Of a DNA stretch of 64,000 nt, positions 44,631 to 54,485 are shown in pieces. The notes beneath the pieces were generated by a model. The model was not told the DNA's origin. It saw nothing but the letters and a program-made list of their open reading frames with translations, and did not search any database. The DNA is taken from contig QCKW01000001.1 of the NCBI GenBank assembly GCA_003215055.1, forward strand, positions 62,001 to 126,000, in the 5' to 3' direction. Both the position numbers and the translations under genes were made by a program. Numbering within the stretch: position 1 is the stretch's first letter; every line of letters starts with the position of its first letter. This DNA is from Pelagibacteraceae bacterium AG-410-N23 (GTDB taxonomy: Bacteria; Pseudomonadota; Alphaproteobacteria; Pelagibacterales; Pelagibacteraceae).

Positions 44631-47029
44631 TTTTCTAAACCTGGTAAATTTACTTTATTTTCAAAGGGCATAAATGTAATTGAAAAAAATATACTTTCAT
44701 CCGGCCTTAATCCACCTGAATTATAATAATTTTTTTTGTATTCAATTCCCGCTACTAGACAATCTATTTTATATTGATATATAAGATCATAATATTCAGT
44801 CAAATTAGTTTTTTTATTTTTTCTAGTTCGAAATAATAAACTATTATCTTTATTCAAATTGTATGATGTTTCATTGGATACAAAGTGTTCTTGGCCAATA
44901 TTATTATTTTCCTCGATGAATTCAAAAGAGCTCACAAAATTGTTAATCTTAAAAGTTGATTTTAATTTATGATAATTAAATTTTCCTAAATTATTGTCTG
45001 CAAAAAAATCATAATCTAACTGCAATAAGTCACTTCCTTTATATGACATTTGTCCAACAATATTAGATGTTTTTTGATTCAAAGAACTTTTAATTGGTAA
45101 ATCTGAATTTTCCTCATTTCTAAATGATGTTGCTAAGTTCAAACTAAATATCTCATTATCTAAATTGGATTTTTTAAGTAATTTAAATTCGTTACCTATT
45201 GTGATTGACCCACCTCCTTCTAAAGTTTCATTTGAGCTAAGTCTATTAGATGAAAAAATATTACTATAATCGACAATTCTATCACTATTTTTTATATTTC
45301 TGTTAGATGAAGGATTAAATTTAGCTACAAAAATTGGTGTTAAAAGACTATCAAAATTTTTACCAATTTTTCTTAAGGGTAATTTTGAATTAAATTGCAA
45401 CAACCCTTGAAGATCACTTTCTCTTTTATTTTTATAATTACTAGAATTATTAGAGTCTGAATTGAAGTTCTTTAAAATCATTTCATAATTATTAACCAAT
45501 CCTATACTATTTATGAAATCTATTGATTCATATGACAAATTGTTTACTAGAATTTTTTCACTAACATTTGTGTCATAGAGTTTATTAAAACCAATGTTAT
45601 TAAATGTTAGTGTACCGTCTAAGTTACTTTGAAGATTTTTCGATATATTAAAGCTTGGAAAAATATATTCATATTTGTCACTACTTTTTTCTTTATTTAA
45701 ATTATCATAAACCTCTGCAGAAATTGAAAATTCTAAATCCTCTCTAGTACCCTCAAAGTTAAGAGAAGATTTCAATGTATTTTGTGAATTAATTATAGGA
45801 GAAGTAATGTCGTTTGATTTTAGATAAGCATCATTTGATACATTTTCTAATTTAATATCTATTTTAGAATTTTCAAAAAAATTTTTATCTAATTCAAATG
45901 ATGAATTTAAAAACAAATGTGTTTTTGATGAGTCACTCTTTAAAAGAAATGGACTGTCATTAATTATGCTTGCATCTAAAATATGTTTGCTATTTTTAGT
46001 TATATATCGGTATTCTCCTTGATAGATATTTTTATTATTTTCATAAAACCTCGGTGATAGAGTAAAATCAGAATTTTCTGAAATGGCAAAAAAATAAGGT
46101 GTTCTTAAATAACTTGATTTATTATGTGTCCTTAATGTTGGTGTCAAAAATCCTGATTGACGTTTTACAGTTGGGTCTGGGTGAAAAAATTTTGGAAAAT
46201 AAAGCACAGGTACATCGTATAGTTTTAGAAAAGCATTTTTATAACTTATTTGTTTCTTTTTTTTATCATGCGATACTTCATCTGCTTGAATAATCCATGG
46301 TGGACATCCCTCTCTTTTTTTACAATTTGTATAAACACCTTTTTTTAACTTAGAAATTCCATCATTAATTACTAGTGATTTACTTTTTATTCTTGGTAAA
46401 TATTTTTTTGACGATATTTTGTTATCTATGTTAACCTCAATATCCTTACCAACTATCATTTCACGATCATAATCGTAATATAATTTATCAATTTGATAAA
46501 TGTTTAATTCTTTATCTGTTAATTTTGCTTGATTAGTTGTTATAAGCTGATTTTCTAATGAAATATTATACTCCTTAAAGCTGATTAGATTACCCAACTT
46601 ATCTTTTATCAAAGTCATATCACTTGAAAAAATATTATTTTTATTTTTATCAAAAGTTATATTTTTTCCCTCAAGCAAATATTTATCGTTATATTCAATA
46701 GTTGTTAAACCAGACGTAGTAATAATATTTGAAATTTCATTAAAATTGATTTCATCAGCTCTAATTGTTAATAAATTTTTTGAATCTTTATAAATAACAT
46801 CGTTTGAAATTGTAAAAATCTTCTTATTCTTATCAATTAAGAGATTATTACCAAAAATTTTTCCTCCTTCTGAATCTGTTATAATTACATTATTTTTTGC
46901 TGAGACGATGTTTTCATCTAGAGTTTCGATATTTTCAGCTTCAAAGGTAATTTCTTGTGAAAATGAAGCTGTCGATAAAAAAATGAAAATAAGAGAATTT
47001 ATTAAATTTTTAAAAATTTTATTTATCAT
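44627..47029 (-). CDS. lptD: LPS-assembly protein LptD
   Basis: 800 aa; OstA-like N domain; YTNCKKREGCPPWIIQADEVSHDKKKKQISYKNAFLKLYDVPVLYFPKFFHPDPTVKRQSGFLTP. Confidence 0.93.
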   Translation of the reverse strand: MINKIFKNLINSLIFIFLSTASFSQEITFEAENIETLDENIVSAKNNVIITDSEGGKIFGNNLLIDKNKKIFTISNDVIYKDSKNLLTIRADEINFNEISNIITTSGLTTIEYNDKYLLEGKNITFDKNKNNIFSSDMTLIKDKLGNLISFKEYNISLENQLITTNQAKLTDKELNIYQIDKLYYDYDREMIVGKDIEVNIDNKISSKKYLPRIKSKSLVINDGISKLKKGVYTNCKKREGCPPWIIQADEVSHDKKKKQISYKNAFLKLYDVPVLYFPKFFHPDPTVKRQSGFLTPTLRTHNKSSYLRTPYFFAISENSDFTLSPRFYENNKNIYQGEYRYITKNSKHILDASIINDSPFLLKSDSSKTHLFLNSSFELDKNFFENSKIDIKLENVSNDAYLKSNDITSPIINSQNTLKSSLNFEGTREDLEFSISAEVYDNLNKEKSSDKYEYIFPSFNISKNLQSNLDGTLTFNNIGFNKLYDTNVSEKILVNNLSYESIDFINSIGLVNNYEMILKNFNSDSNNSSNYKNKRESDLQGLLQFNSKLPLRKIGKNFDSLLTPIFVAKFNPSSNRNIKNSDRIVDYSNIFSSNRLSSNETLEGGGSITIGNEFKLLKKSNLDNEIFSLNLATSFRNEENSDLPIKSSLNQKTSNIVGQMSYKGSDLLQLDYDFFADNNLGKFNYHKLKSTFKINNFVSSFEFIEENNNIGQEHFVSNETSYNLNKDNSLLFRTRKNKKTNLTEYYDLIYQYKIDCLVAGIEYKKNYYNSGGLRPDESIFFSITFMPFENKVNLPGLEK

Positions 47030-48095
47030 TTATTTTTACCAAATTAATCAAAACAATCATAAACAAAATTAATTGAGGACCCCAAACTGATAATAAGTAG
47101 GGGACATCCTTAGTCTCAATTATTACTTTAAAGAAGTAATTTATGTAATAAATTATAACAGAAATTAAAATACCCATTATAATATGAAATATTTTTGTTT
47201 TATTGTATTTAATATTAAGCATTAATATTGAAGCTATACAGACCATCAATGTCAGATAAAAAGGATATGAATATAGCCTATGTTTATGGGCTTCAATTGT
47301 ATTGGTATTATACCCTAAAAGCTCATAATCCTTTTTAAGTTTTTCGATTTTCATTATATTTAGGGAAGAAAAATTTTCAAATATCGAAAGAATTCTTTCT
47401 TTATCAAAGTTAGAGTCAAATTCTAATTCTTTAAATTTTTCAGTTTTATTTTTTTTATTTAAAATGGGGTTTTCTAATATCCATTTTTTATTTGTGATTA
47501 GAGCTTTATCTGAAATTATCACACTATCTAAATTGTAATTTTCATCAAACTGTGAAATAGATAAATTTAGTAAATGATCATTCTCAATTTTATCAGCATT
47601 TATAAAATTTGTTTTTCCATTTATTTCATCCTTTATCCAAAGACCATTTCCGGTAACTACTGCTAAATATTTATCATCTTTTGCATAATTATTCTTAATA
47701 TCTAAATATAAAAATTTTAAGCTTGCAGAAAAATTGTAAAAAATAATTACAATTAACAAACCAACAACAAAAGTTGCGGCACTGATTATTTTAATAATTT
47801 TAAAATTTGTTAATCCATAAACTTTGTAGATTATTAGTTCATCTTTATCAATCAGTTCCATAAAAAAAAATAAACTACTAATCAAAAAAATAAATGGAAA
47901 TATTTCAAATAAAATTGATGGTGTATTTAGAACTGTGAGAAATAATGGAAGGAGTAAAGCATTATCACTTTCTTTTAAGAAATTAATTTCTTCAAATAAA
48001 TTCATAATAATAGAAATTGAAAAGAAAACTAAAGAAACTTTAAGAAAACTACTTAGATAATTTTTGTACAAATACTTTTTATAATTTTGGATCAT
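47019..48095 (-). CDS. lptG: LPS export ABC transporter permease LptG
   Basis: YjgP/YjgQ-type topology, second of a lptF-lptG pair upstream of lptD. Confidence 0.88.
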   Translation of the reverse strand: MIQNYKKYLYKNYLSSFLKVSLVFFSISIIMNLFEEINFLKESDNALLLPLFLTVLNTPSILFEIFPFIFLISSLFFFMELIDKDELIIYKVYGLTNFKIIKIISAATFVVGLLIVIIFYNFSASLKFLYLDIKNNYAKDDKYLAVVTGNGLWIKDEINGKTNFINADKIENDHLLNLSISQFDENYNLDSVIISDKALITNKKWILENPILNKKNKTEKFKELEFDSNFDKERILSIFENFSSLNIMKIEKLKKDYELLGYNTNTIEAHKHRLYSYPFYLTLMVCIASILMLNIKYNKTKIFHIIMGILISVIIYYINYFFKVIIETKDVPYLLSVWGPQLILFMIVLINLVKINDK

Positions 48096-49228
48096 GTTTT
48101 TGTATGTGAATTAAATTTTTTTAATAGAAATATTAGCTGTAAAATAAATAATATAAATGGAAAAGCTATTGTAAGATTAAAAAAAAATTTATTTGCACTT
48201 GATAGTGGTAACAAAAGTTCAGAGGAAATAATAATTAAAATACCTAAAATAAAAATGTAAAATCTATACAATTTGAAATTTACATTTTCTTTTGAAAAAA
48301 ATAATAAAAAACACAGAATAGTTCCAAGAGATAAATAAAAAAAAGGTTTGATTAGACGTTTAAACAATTCTCTATGAAACATTCCTAAAGACTCATCATT
48401 ACAGTTATTTACATGATAATAAGATATTTTTTTTAATAAGTGAAAATTTATAAAACAATTTAAAATATCGTATGTACTTTTTTCCTGAATTTTAAATGTT
48501 ACTATTGATTTAGTAAGATATTTACTTAAATCAAATGTAGTATTTTTAAAATTAAAAACTGTTATATTTTTTTCATTTACATTGATAATTTTACCGTTAA
48601 ATAGATTAAGAAATCTTCCTTCACTATTATTTACCAAACTACCAGTGTCAGCATAAATTACTTTAGTTTTACCTGGTTCTTTATTATCTTTTAAAAAAAT
48701 TTGTTTATAAAAATTTTCTTCTTTTTTTTCTACATAGATTGTCAGTTTATCTACAGTGTCTATGAATTTTTTTTCATTTATTAAAGAAGGAAAAAAATCA
48801 ATACTTGAGGATTGTATAAATGTTCTTGCTTTATTTTGAGATGCTGGAACAAGAAATAAACTAAATATATGTTGAATTATTAAAAATATTAAAGAATATT
48901 TTAAAACAACTTTCAAAAATTCTTTTTTATCAGTGCCAAAAATCCAAAAAATTTTTAATTCATTATTATCTTCAAATTTATTAATTGTATAAAATATTGA
49001 TATAAAAAATATAAAAGGCATAAGCCTAGAAATTATTTTTGGTAAATTTAATAAAGTATAATTGAGATATACAAGGAGCCCATGGCCATCTTCAGTTACA
49101 AAATCTAAAAAATTAACTGCTTGAATTACCCATACAATAATACTCAAACTAGCAAGCGAAATAATAAAAAAATAAGTATTATCTAAAAAAAATTTTCTAA
49201 AGATTAGTTTTTTGTTGAATTCAATCAT
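48092..49228 (-). CDS. lptF: LPS export ABC transporter permease LptF
   Basis: YjgP/YjgQ family topology (378 aa), overlaps lptG. Confidence 0.88.
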   Translation of the reverse strand: MIEFNKKLIFRKFFLDNTYFFIISLASLSIIVWVIQAVNFLDFVTEDGHGLLVYLNYTLLNLPKIISRLMPFIFFISIFYTINKFEDNNELKIFWIFGTDKKEFLKVVLKYSLIFLIIQHIFSLFLVPASQNKARTFIQSSSIDFFPSLINEKKFIDTVDKLTIYVEKKEENFYKQIFLKDNKEPGKTKVIYADTGSLVNNSEGRFLNLFNGKIINVNEKNITVFNFKNTTFDLSKYLTKSIVTFKIQEKSTYDILNCFINFHLLKKISYYHVNNCNDESLGMFHRELFKRLIKPFFYLSLGTILCFLLFFSKENVNFKLYRFYIFILGILIIISSELLLPLSSANKFFFNLTIAFPFILFILQLIFLLKKFNSHTKT

Positions 49229-49281
49229 TTATTATCTATAAGTCTGTTCTTAATACAACCTAAAGTACATATATATAAAAA

Positions 49282-50754
49282 ATGTCAATAAAAATAAGCC
49301 TTAAACAGAACATAAATGAAAAAAATGTTAAAAATTATGTTTTATTTTCAAATGAGCATTTTAAAATTGATGGTTTAGCTGGAACTTCTCTAATCAATCA
49401 ATTCAATTACATAAACAAAGCTATAAACTCAGACAAAACTAATAGTAAAAATTTTTTAATATTTAACTTAAACTCTAACCAGAAAGTAATAGTTATAAAG
49501 TTAAAAAAAGAACTAAACTCTCTAGAAAATGAAAAAATAGGTGCAGAATTTTTTAATTTTATTAAGAAGAATTTGATAAATTACTTAACTTTCTTAGAGA
49601 CAAATATTGAGAAAGTTTCAAATAATAGTAAATTTTTTTTTGATGAATTTTTACATGGCACTCAATTAAAATCATATACTTTTACTAAATATAAAACGTC
49701 GAAAAAAAAAGAAAATTTTGAAATTAGCATTTCCCTTAAATTTAAAAATTCTAAAATCAATACAAACAAAAGACTCAATTCTTTAATAGAAGGTACAAAT
49801 TTTACAAAGGATCTAGTCTCTGAACCTGGAAATATTTTACATCCAGATGAATATGCGAAAAGATTAAAATCGTTATCAAAATTTGGTTTAAAGGTTACAG
49901 TTTATGATCAAAAAAAATTAAAAAAGCTTGGTATGAATGCTCTTTTGGGAGTAGGACAAGGTAGCTTGAGAGGATCATATCTTGTAACCTTGGAATGGAA
50001 AGGTACAAAATCAAATCAAAAAAAACCTTTAGCTTTTGTTGGTAAGGGTGTTTGCTTTGATACTGGTGGAATTTCTTTAAAGCCTGCAAAATTCATGGAA
50101 GATATGACTTATGACATGGCAGGTTCAGCGGTTGTTGTTGGCTTGATGAAAACTCTAGCATTAAGAAATGCAAAAATTAATGCTGTTGGTGTTGTTGGTT
50201 TAGTTGAAAATATGCCTGATGGTAATGCTCAAAGACCTGGTGACATAGTTAAATCATATAGTGGAAAAACAATAGAAATACTTAATACTGATGCTGAAGG
50301 TAGATTAGTTTTAGCAGATGCTTTATCATTTACTGAAAAAAAATTTAAACCTCAGTTTATAGTAGATTTAGCAACTTTAACCGGTGCGATCATAGTTGCT
50401 TTAGGCTCTGAATATGCAGGATTATTTTCAAATAATGATAAACTTTCATCAGAATTATTTAAGGCAGGTGAAAAAGTTGGTGAAAAAGTTTGGAGAATGC
50501 CATTACATAAAAATTATGATGAGTTAATTAATTCAAAAAATGCAGACATGCAAAATATTAACTATGTAGGTGGAGCAGGCTCGACTACTGCTGCTCAATT
50601 TTTACAAAGATTTATTTTAAATAAAACACCCTGGGCCCATTTAGATATTGCTGGAATGGCCTTTTCAAAGTATGGAGGCGCACTAAACTCGTGGGGTGCA
50701 ACTGGATTTGGAGTAAGATTATTAAACAAATTAATAGAGGATAATTATGAGTAA
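49282..50754 (+). CDS. pepA: Leucyl aminopeptidase (M17)
   Basis: FVGKGVCFDTGGISLKPAKFMEDMTYDMAGSAVV...NTDAEGRLVLADALSF. Confidence 0.97.
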   Translation: MSIKISLKQNINEKNVKNYVLFSNEHFKIDGLAGTSLINQFNYINKAINSDKTNSKNFLIFNLNSNQKVIVIKLKKELNSLENEKIGAEFFNFIKKNLINYLTFLETNIEKVSNNSKFFFDEFLHGTQLKSYTFTKYKTSKKKENFEISISLKFKNSKINTNKRLNSLIEGTNFTKDLVSEPGNILHPDEYAKRLKSLSKFGLKVTVYDQKKLKKLGMNALLGVGQGSLRGSYLVTLEWKGTKSNQKKPLAFVGKGVCFDTGGISLKPAKFMEDMTYDMAGSAVVVGLMKTLALRNAKINAVGVVGLVENMPDGNAQRPGDIVKSYSGKTIEILNTDAEGRLVLADALSFTEKKFKPQFIVDLATLTGAIIVALGSEYAGLFSNNDKLSSELFKAGEKVGEKVWRMPLHKNYDELINSKNADMQNINYVGGAGSTTAAQFLQRFILNKTPWAHLDIAGMAFSKYGGALNSWGATGFGVRLLNKLIEDNYE

Positions 50755-51157
50755 TCTAGAAAAAACATTATCAATTATAAAACCTGATGCAGTTGAGAGA
50801 AATCTTGAAAATGAAATTAAAGAAATGTTTAAAAAAAATGGATTTAAAATTGTAAATGAAAAAAAAATACAAATTGAAAAAATTGAAGCTGAACAATTTT
50901 ATAAAGTTCATGAAACAAAACCATTTTATAATGAATTATGTAGCTACCTTTCCTCTGGCCCAATTGTTGTAATGGTCCTTGAAAAAGATAATGCCGTTTT
51001 AGATAATCGAAAATTAATGGGTGCAACAAATCCAAAAGAGGCTGAAAACGGAACAATAAGAAAAAAATATGGTATTTCTATTGATAAAAATTCTGTACAT
51101 GGATCCGATAGTCTTGAAAATGCAGCTACTGAAATTAATTTTTTTTTTAAAAATTAA
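50747..51157 (+). CDS. ndk: Nucleoside-diphosphate kinase
   Basis: EKTLSIIKPDAVERN...MGATNPKEAENGTIRKKYGISIDKNSVHGSDSLENAATEI. Confidence 0.97.
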   Translation: MSNLEKTLSIIKPDAVERNLENEIKEMFKKNGFKIVNEKKIQIEKIEAEQFYKVHETKPFYNELCSYLSSGPIVVMVLEKDNAVLDNRKLMGATNPKEAENGTIRKKYGISIDKNSVHGSDSLENAATEINFFFKN

Positions 51158-51719
51158 CTAAGATTTTTCTTATAGCTTTTGGATATAATTTATGTTCTTG
51201 TTTAAGTATTTTTTTTGATAAAGAAATTGGGTTATCATTTTTTAATATTTTTACTTTTTTTTGAAGAATAATTTTTCCAGAATCAAGCTTATGATTGACA
51301 AAATGAACAGTACATCCAGAAAATTTTTCTTTATTATTAATAGCTCTCTCATGAGTATTTAAACCTCTATATTTTGGTAATAATGAAGGATGTATATTTA
51401 ATATTTTTCCTCTAAATTTTTTAATAAAAGTTTTTGACAAAATTTTCATAAAACCTGCTAAACAAATTAATTTAACATTATTGTGTATTAAAATTTTCAG
51501 AATTTTATTTTCCGCAATTCTTTTATCATGAAATCTAATAATCTTTTTTTTTATTTTGTATTTATCAGCATAGTTTAAACCCTTTGCTTTAATGTTATTT
51601 GTGATAATGATACTTATCTTTATTGGTGAATTCTTAAGTAAAGAAAACTGAATAAGAGATTTTAGATTACTTCCCTTGCCAGAAATAAATATTGAAGTAT
51701 TAACCTTTTTTTTCACCAA
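51147..51719 (-). CDS. purN: Phosphoribosylglycinamide formyltransferase
   Basis: ISGKGSNLKSLIQ...LICLAGFMKILSKTFIKKFRGKILNIHPSLLPKYRGLNTHERAI. Confidence 0.95.
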   Translation of the reverse strand: MVKKKVNTSIFISGKGSNLKSLIQFSLLKNSPIKISIIITNNIKAKGLNYADKYKIKKKIIRFHDKRIAENKILKILIHNNVKLICLAGFMKILSKTFIKKFRGKILNIHPSLLPKYRGLNTHERAINNKEKFSGCTVHFVNHKLDSGKIILQKKVKILKNDNPISLSKKILKQEHKLYPKAIRKILVNF

Positions 51720-52735
51720 TTAATCTTATTTTTTATCTTAATTTTTTTTTTTGATTTAATTATTTCTCCTATCACATAAGGTTTATATTCACTAGAGAAG
51801 CAATTTATTACTTTTTTTAAATTTTTAGGATTGATAATTAGACAAAATCCAACTCCACAATTGAATGTTTTTAACATCTCATCGTCTTTAATATTATTAT
51901 CTTTTAACCATTGAAAAATTTTAATTGGATTAATTTTTGCTAAATCAATACTAGCACATAATTTTTCTGGTATTACTCTTTTGATATTGTCAGCCAATCC
52001 ACCTCCAGTGATATTGGCACAACCATTTATTAAATTTTTATCAATTAATTTTAAAACCTCTCTTACATATATTTTGGTTGGTTTAATTAATTCTTTTTTT
52101 AAGAATACATTTTTCTTAATATCAATTTTTTTTTTTTTTAATAAATATCTAACTAAAGAGTAGCCGTTTGAATGCAAGCCATTTGAGGGAATAGCTAAAA
52201 TCAAATCTTTATTTTTTATTTTATTATTTAATATTTTTCTTTCATCAACTATTCCAACTGCAAAACCTGCTATATCAAATTTACCTTTTTCATATGTATC
52301 TGGCATTTCCGCAGTTTCACCACCAACAAGATCACAACCTGAAATTTGACATCCTTTTAATATTCCCTTTATTAAAGATTTTAATTTAGTTAAATTTATT
52401 TTATTTATTGATATGTAATCTAAAAAAAAAAGTGGTTTTGCCCCTTGCACAATCAAATCATTTACACTCATTGCAACTAAATCAATACCAATAGTATCAT
52501 ATTTGTTTAATGAATTAGCTATTTCAATTTTTGTTCCAACCCCATCAGTGCAAGCAACAATCTTGGGACTTTTGATATTTTTGGGTATATTTGAAATAGA
52601 ACCAAATCCACCAATATTGTTAAAATTTTTTTTCTGTTTTTTTTTTTGGGTAGTTGAAGATATAAAATTAACAAATTTATCTGCTGATTTTATATCAACA
52701 CCACTTTTTTTATAGGTAAATTTGTTTTTATTCAT
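51713..52735 (-). CDS. purM: Phosphoribosylformylglycinamidine cyclo-ligase
   Basis: TYKKSGVDIKSADKFV...DGVGTKIEIA...MSVNDLIVQGAKPLFFLDYIS...GCDLVGGETAEMPDTY...SNGLHSNGYSLVR. Confidence 0.96.
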   Translation of the reverse strand: MNKNKFTYKKSGVDIKSADKFVNFISSTTQKKKQKKNFNNIGGFGSISNIPKNIKSPKIVACTDGVGTKIEIANSLNKYDTIGIDLVAMSVNDLIVQGAKPLFFLDYISINKINLTKLKSLIKGILKGCQISGCDLVGGETAEMPDTYEKGKFDIAGFAVGIVDERKILNNKIKNKDLILAIPSNGLHSNGYSLVRYLLKKKKIDIKKNVFLKKELIKPTKIYVREVLKLIDKNLINGCANITGGGLADNIKRVIPEKLCASIDLAKINPIKIFQWLKDNNIKDDEMLKTFNCGVGFCLIINPKNLKKVINCFSSEYKPYVIGEIIKSKKKIKIKNKINW

Positions 52736-52752
52736 TAATATACTCAGCTATA

Positions 52753-53826
52753 ATGTTTAACAAAATTTTTCATTTAAAAATCTTATATATTTTTTTTGTA
52801 TTTCAATCTTTAATAATATTTTTCTTTTCCACAACAAATCTTTATGGAAAATCATTTAATATCGATAATGTAGAAGTATCTAAACCCTTTGAGATAAATT
52901 TTAATAAAAATGAGGTTATAGACATTGGTTTTAAAAACGCTTTTTTAGAATTAATTTCAATAATTGTTAACTCTGAGGATCAAAAAAAAATTGAAAAAAT
53001 CAAATTGAATGAAATAAAAGGAATGATAGAGACATTCTCAATTAAAGAAGAAAAATTTATTGATGAAATTTATTATCTTAATCTAGGTGTTTCATTTAAT
53101 AGAAAGAAAATATTTGGTTATTTGGAAAAAAAAAATATTTTTCCTTCGATCCCTATTCAAAAAAAATTTTTATTTATTCCAATTTTAATTGATGAAAATA
53201 AAAAAGATTTACTAATTTTTTCTAACAACAAAGTTTTTGATTATTGGAAAAAGTTTGAAGAAAAAAATCATTTGATAAAATATATTTTACCAGAAGAAGA
53301 TCTTGAAGATTTAGATTTGATCCAAAAAAGATATAATACAATAGAAGAATATAATTTTAATGAAATTACGAATAAATATAATTTAGATACATTTATTGTT
53401 GCATTAATTTTTAAGAATAGAAAACAAGTACGGATATTATCAAGAATATCAGTTGATAATAATGTTGTATTAAGAAATCTTACTTATGAAGATATTGATT
53501 TAAACGATGATGAGAGTTTAGAAAAATTAATTACTAATTTAAAAATTTACTATGAGGATTATTGGAAATTTTTGAATCAAATTAATACTTCGATAAAACT
53601 TCCCTTAAATATCAAAGTTTCAAATTTAAATGAAAAGAAAATAAATGGTTTTGAAAAGGTACTTGGTAAAACAGACTTAATATACCGATATTCAATTAAT
53701 AAAATTGATAAAGATTTTATTTATTATCAAATCATTTTTAATAGCACTCCAAGTAATTTCTTAAAAATAATGAAAAATAATAATTACAGCTTTAATACCC
53801 AAAATAAAGTATGGATTTTAAAATGA
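52753..53826 (+). CDS. DUF2066-like periplasmic hypothetical protein
   Basis: Signal peptide, 357 aa; position between purM and hdaA matches the usual DUF2066 gene in alphaproteobacteria. Confidence 0.65.
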   Translation: MFNKIFHLKILYIFFVFQSLIIFFFSTTNLYGKSFNIDNVEVSKPFEINFNKNEVIDIGFKNAFLELISIIVNSEDQKKIEKIKLNEIKGMIETFSIKEEKFIDEIYYLNLGVSFNRKKIFGYLEKKNIFPSIPIQKKFLFIPILIDENKKDLLIFSNNKVFDYWKKFEEKNHLIKYILPEEDLEDLDLIQKRYNTIEEYNFNEITNKYNLDTFIVALIFKNRKQVRILSRISVDNNVVLRNLTYEDIDLNDDESLEKLITNLKIYYEDYWKFLNQINTSIKLPLNIKVSNLNEKKINGFEKVLGKTDLIYRYSINKIDKDFIYYQIIFNSTPSNFLKIMKNNNYSFNTQNKVWILK

Positions 53827-54485
53827 GTAATTTTGATCAAAAAATTATTAACTTTGATTATGAAAAAAGTTTTAATGATGAAGATTATTACATATCAAAT
53901 GCTAATAAACATATATATGATTTATTAAATGACTGGCCTAAATGGGAAAAAAATTTTTTAAATATTTGTGGTGAGAAATTTTCTGGTAAATCACATTTAA
54001 TCAATATATTCATCAAAAGGTTTGGTGGATTTCAAATAAATTGTAAAGATTTCAAAAATGATGACTTAATAAAAGTAAAAAACTTTAAAAATATTATTTT
54101 AGAGGATATTAATGAAAGGATAGATGAAAAGTTACTTTTTACTTTAATAAATATTATTGAGCAAGATGATAAATATCTGATAACAACCTCTAAATTACCA
54201 ATCGTAAATTTAAATTTTGATTTAACTGATTTAAAATCAAGAGCAAAAAATTTTCTCTTACAAAATATAGAAAAACCAGATGATGAGCTGATGTTTGCTT
54301 TAATTTTAAAAAATTTATCAGATAGACAAATATTTTTAGATAGAAAATTAATTGAATATTCAATTAAAAGAATTGATAGATCATATGGAAAAATATTTGA
54401 ATTCATATATAAAATCGACGAAATGAGTTTAAAAAAAAAGGAACCAATAAATTTGAAAATCATTAAAAAAATATTAGGAGAGTAG
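53811..54485 (+). CDS. hdaA: DnaA-like regulatory ATPase (Hda/HdaA type)
   Basis: LLNDWPKWEKNFLNICGEKFSGKSHLINIF...LKSRAKNFLLQNIEKPDDELMFALILKNLSDRQIFLDRKLIEYSIKRIDRSYGKIFEFI. Confidence 0.82.
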   Translation: MDFKMSNFDQKIINFDYEKSFNDEDYYISNANKHIYDLLNDWPKWEKNFLNICGEKFSGKSHLINIFIKRFGGFQINCKDFKNDDLIKVKNFKNIILEDINERIDEKLLFTLINIIEQDDKYLITTSKLPIVNLNFDLTDLKSRAKNFLLQNIEKPDDELMFALILKNLSDRQIFLDRKLIEYSIKRIDRSYGKIFEFIYKIDEMSLKKKEPINLKIIKKILGE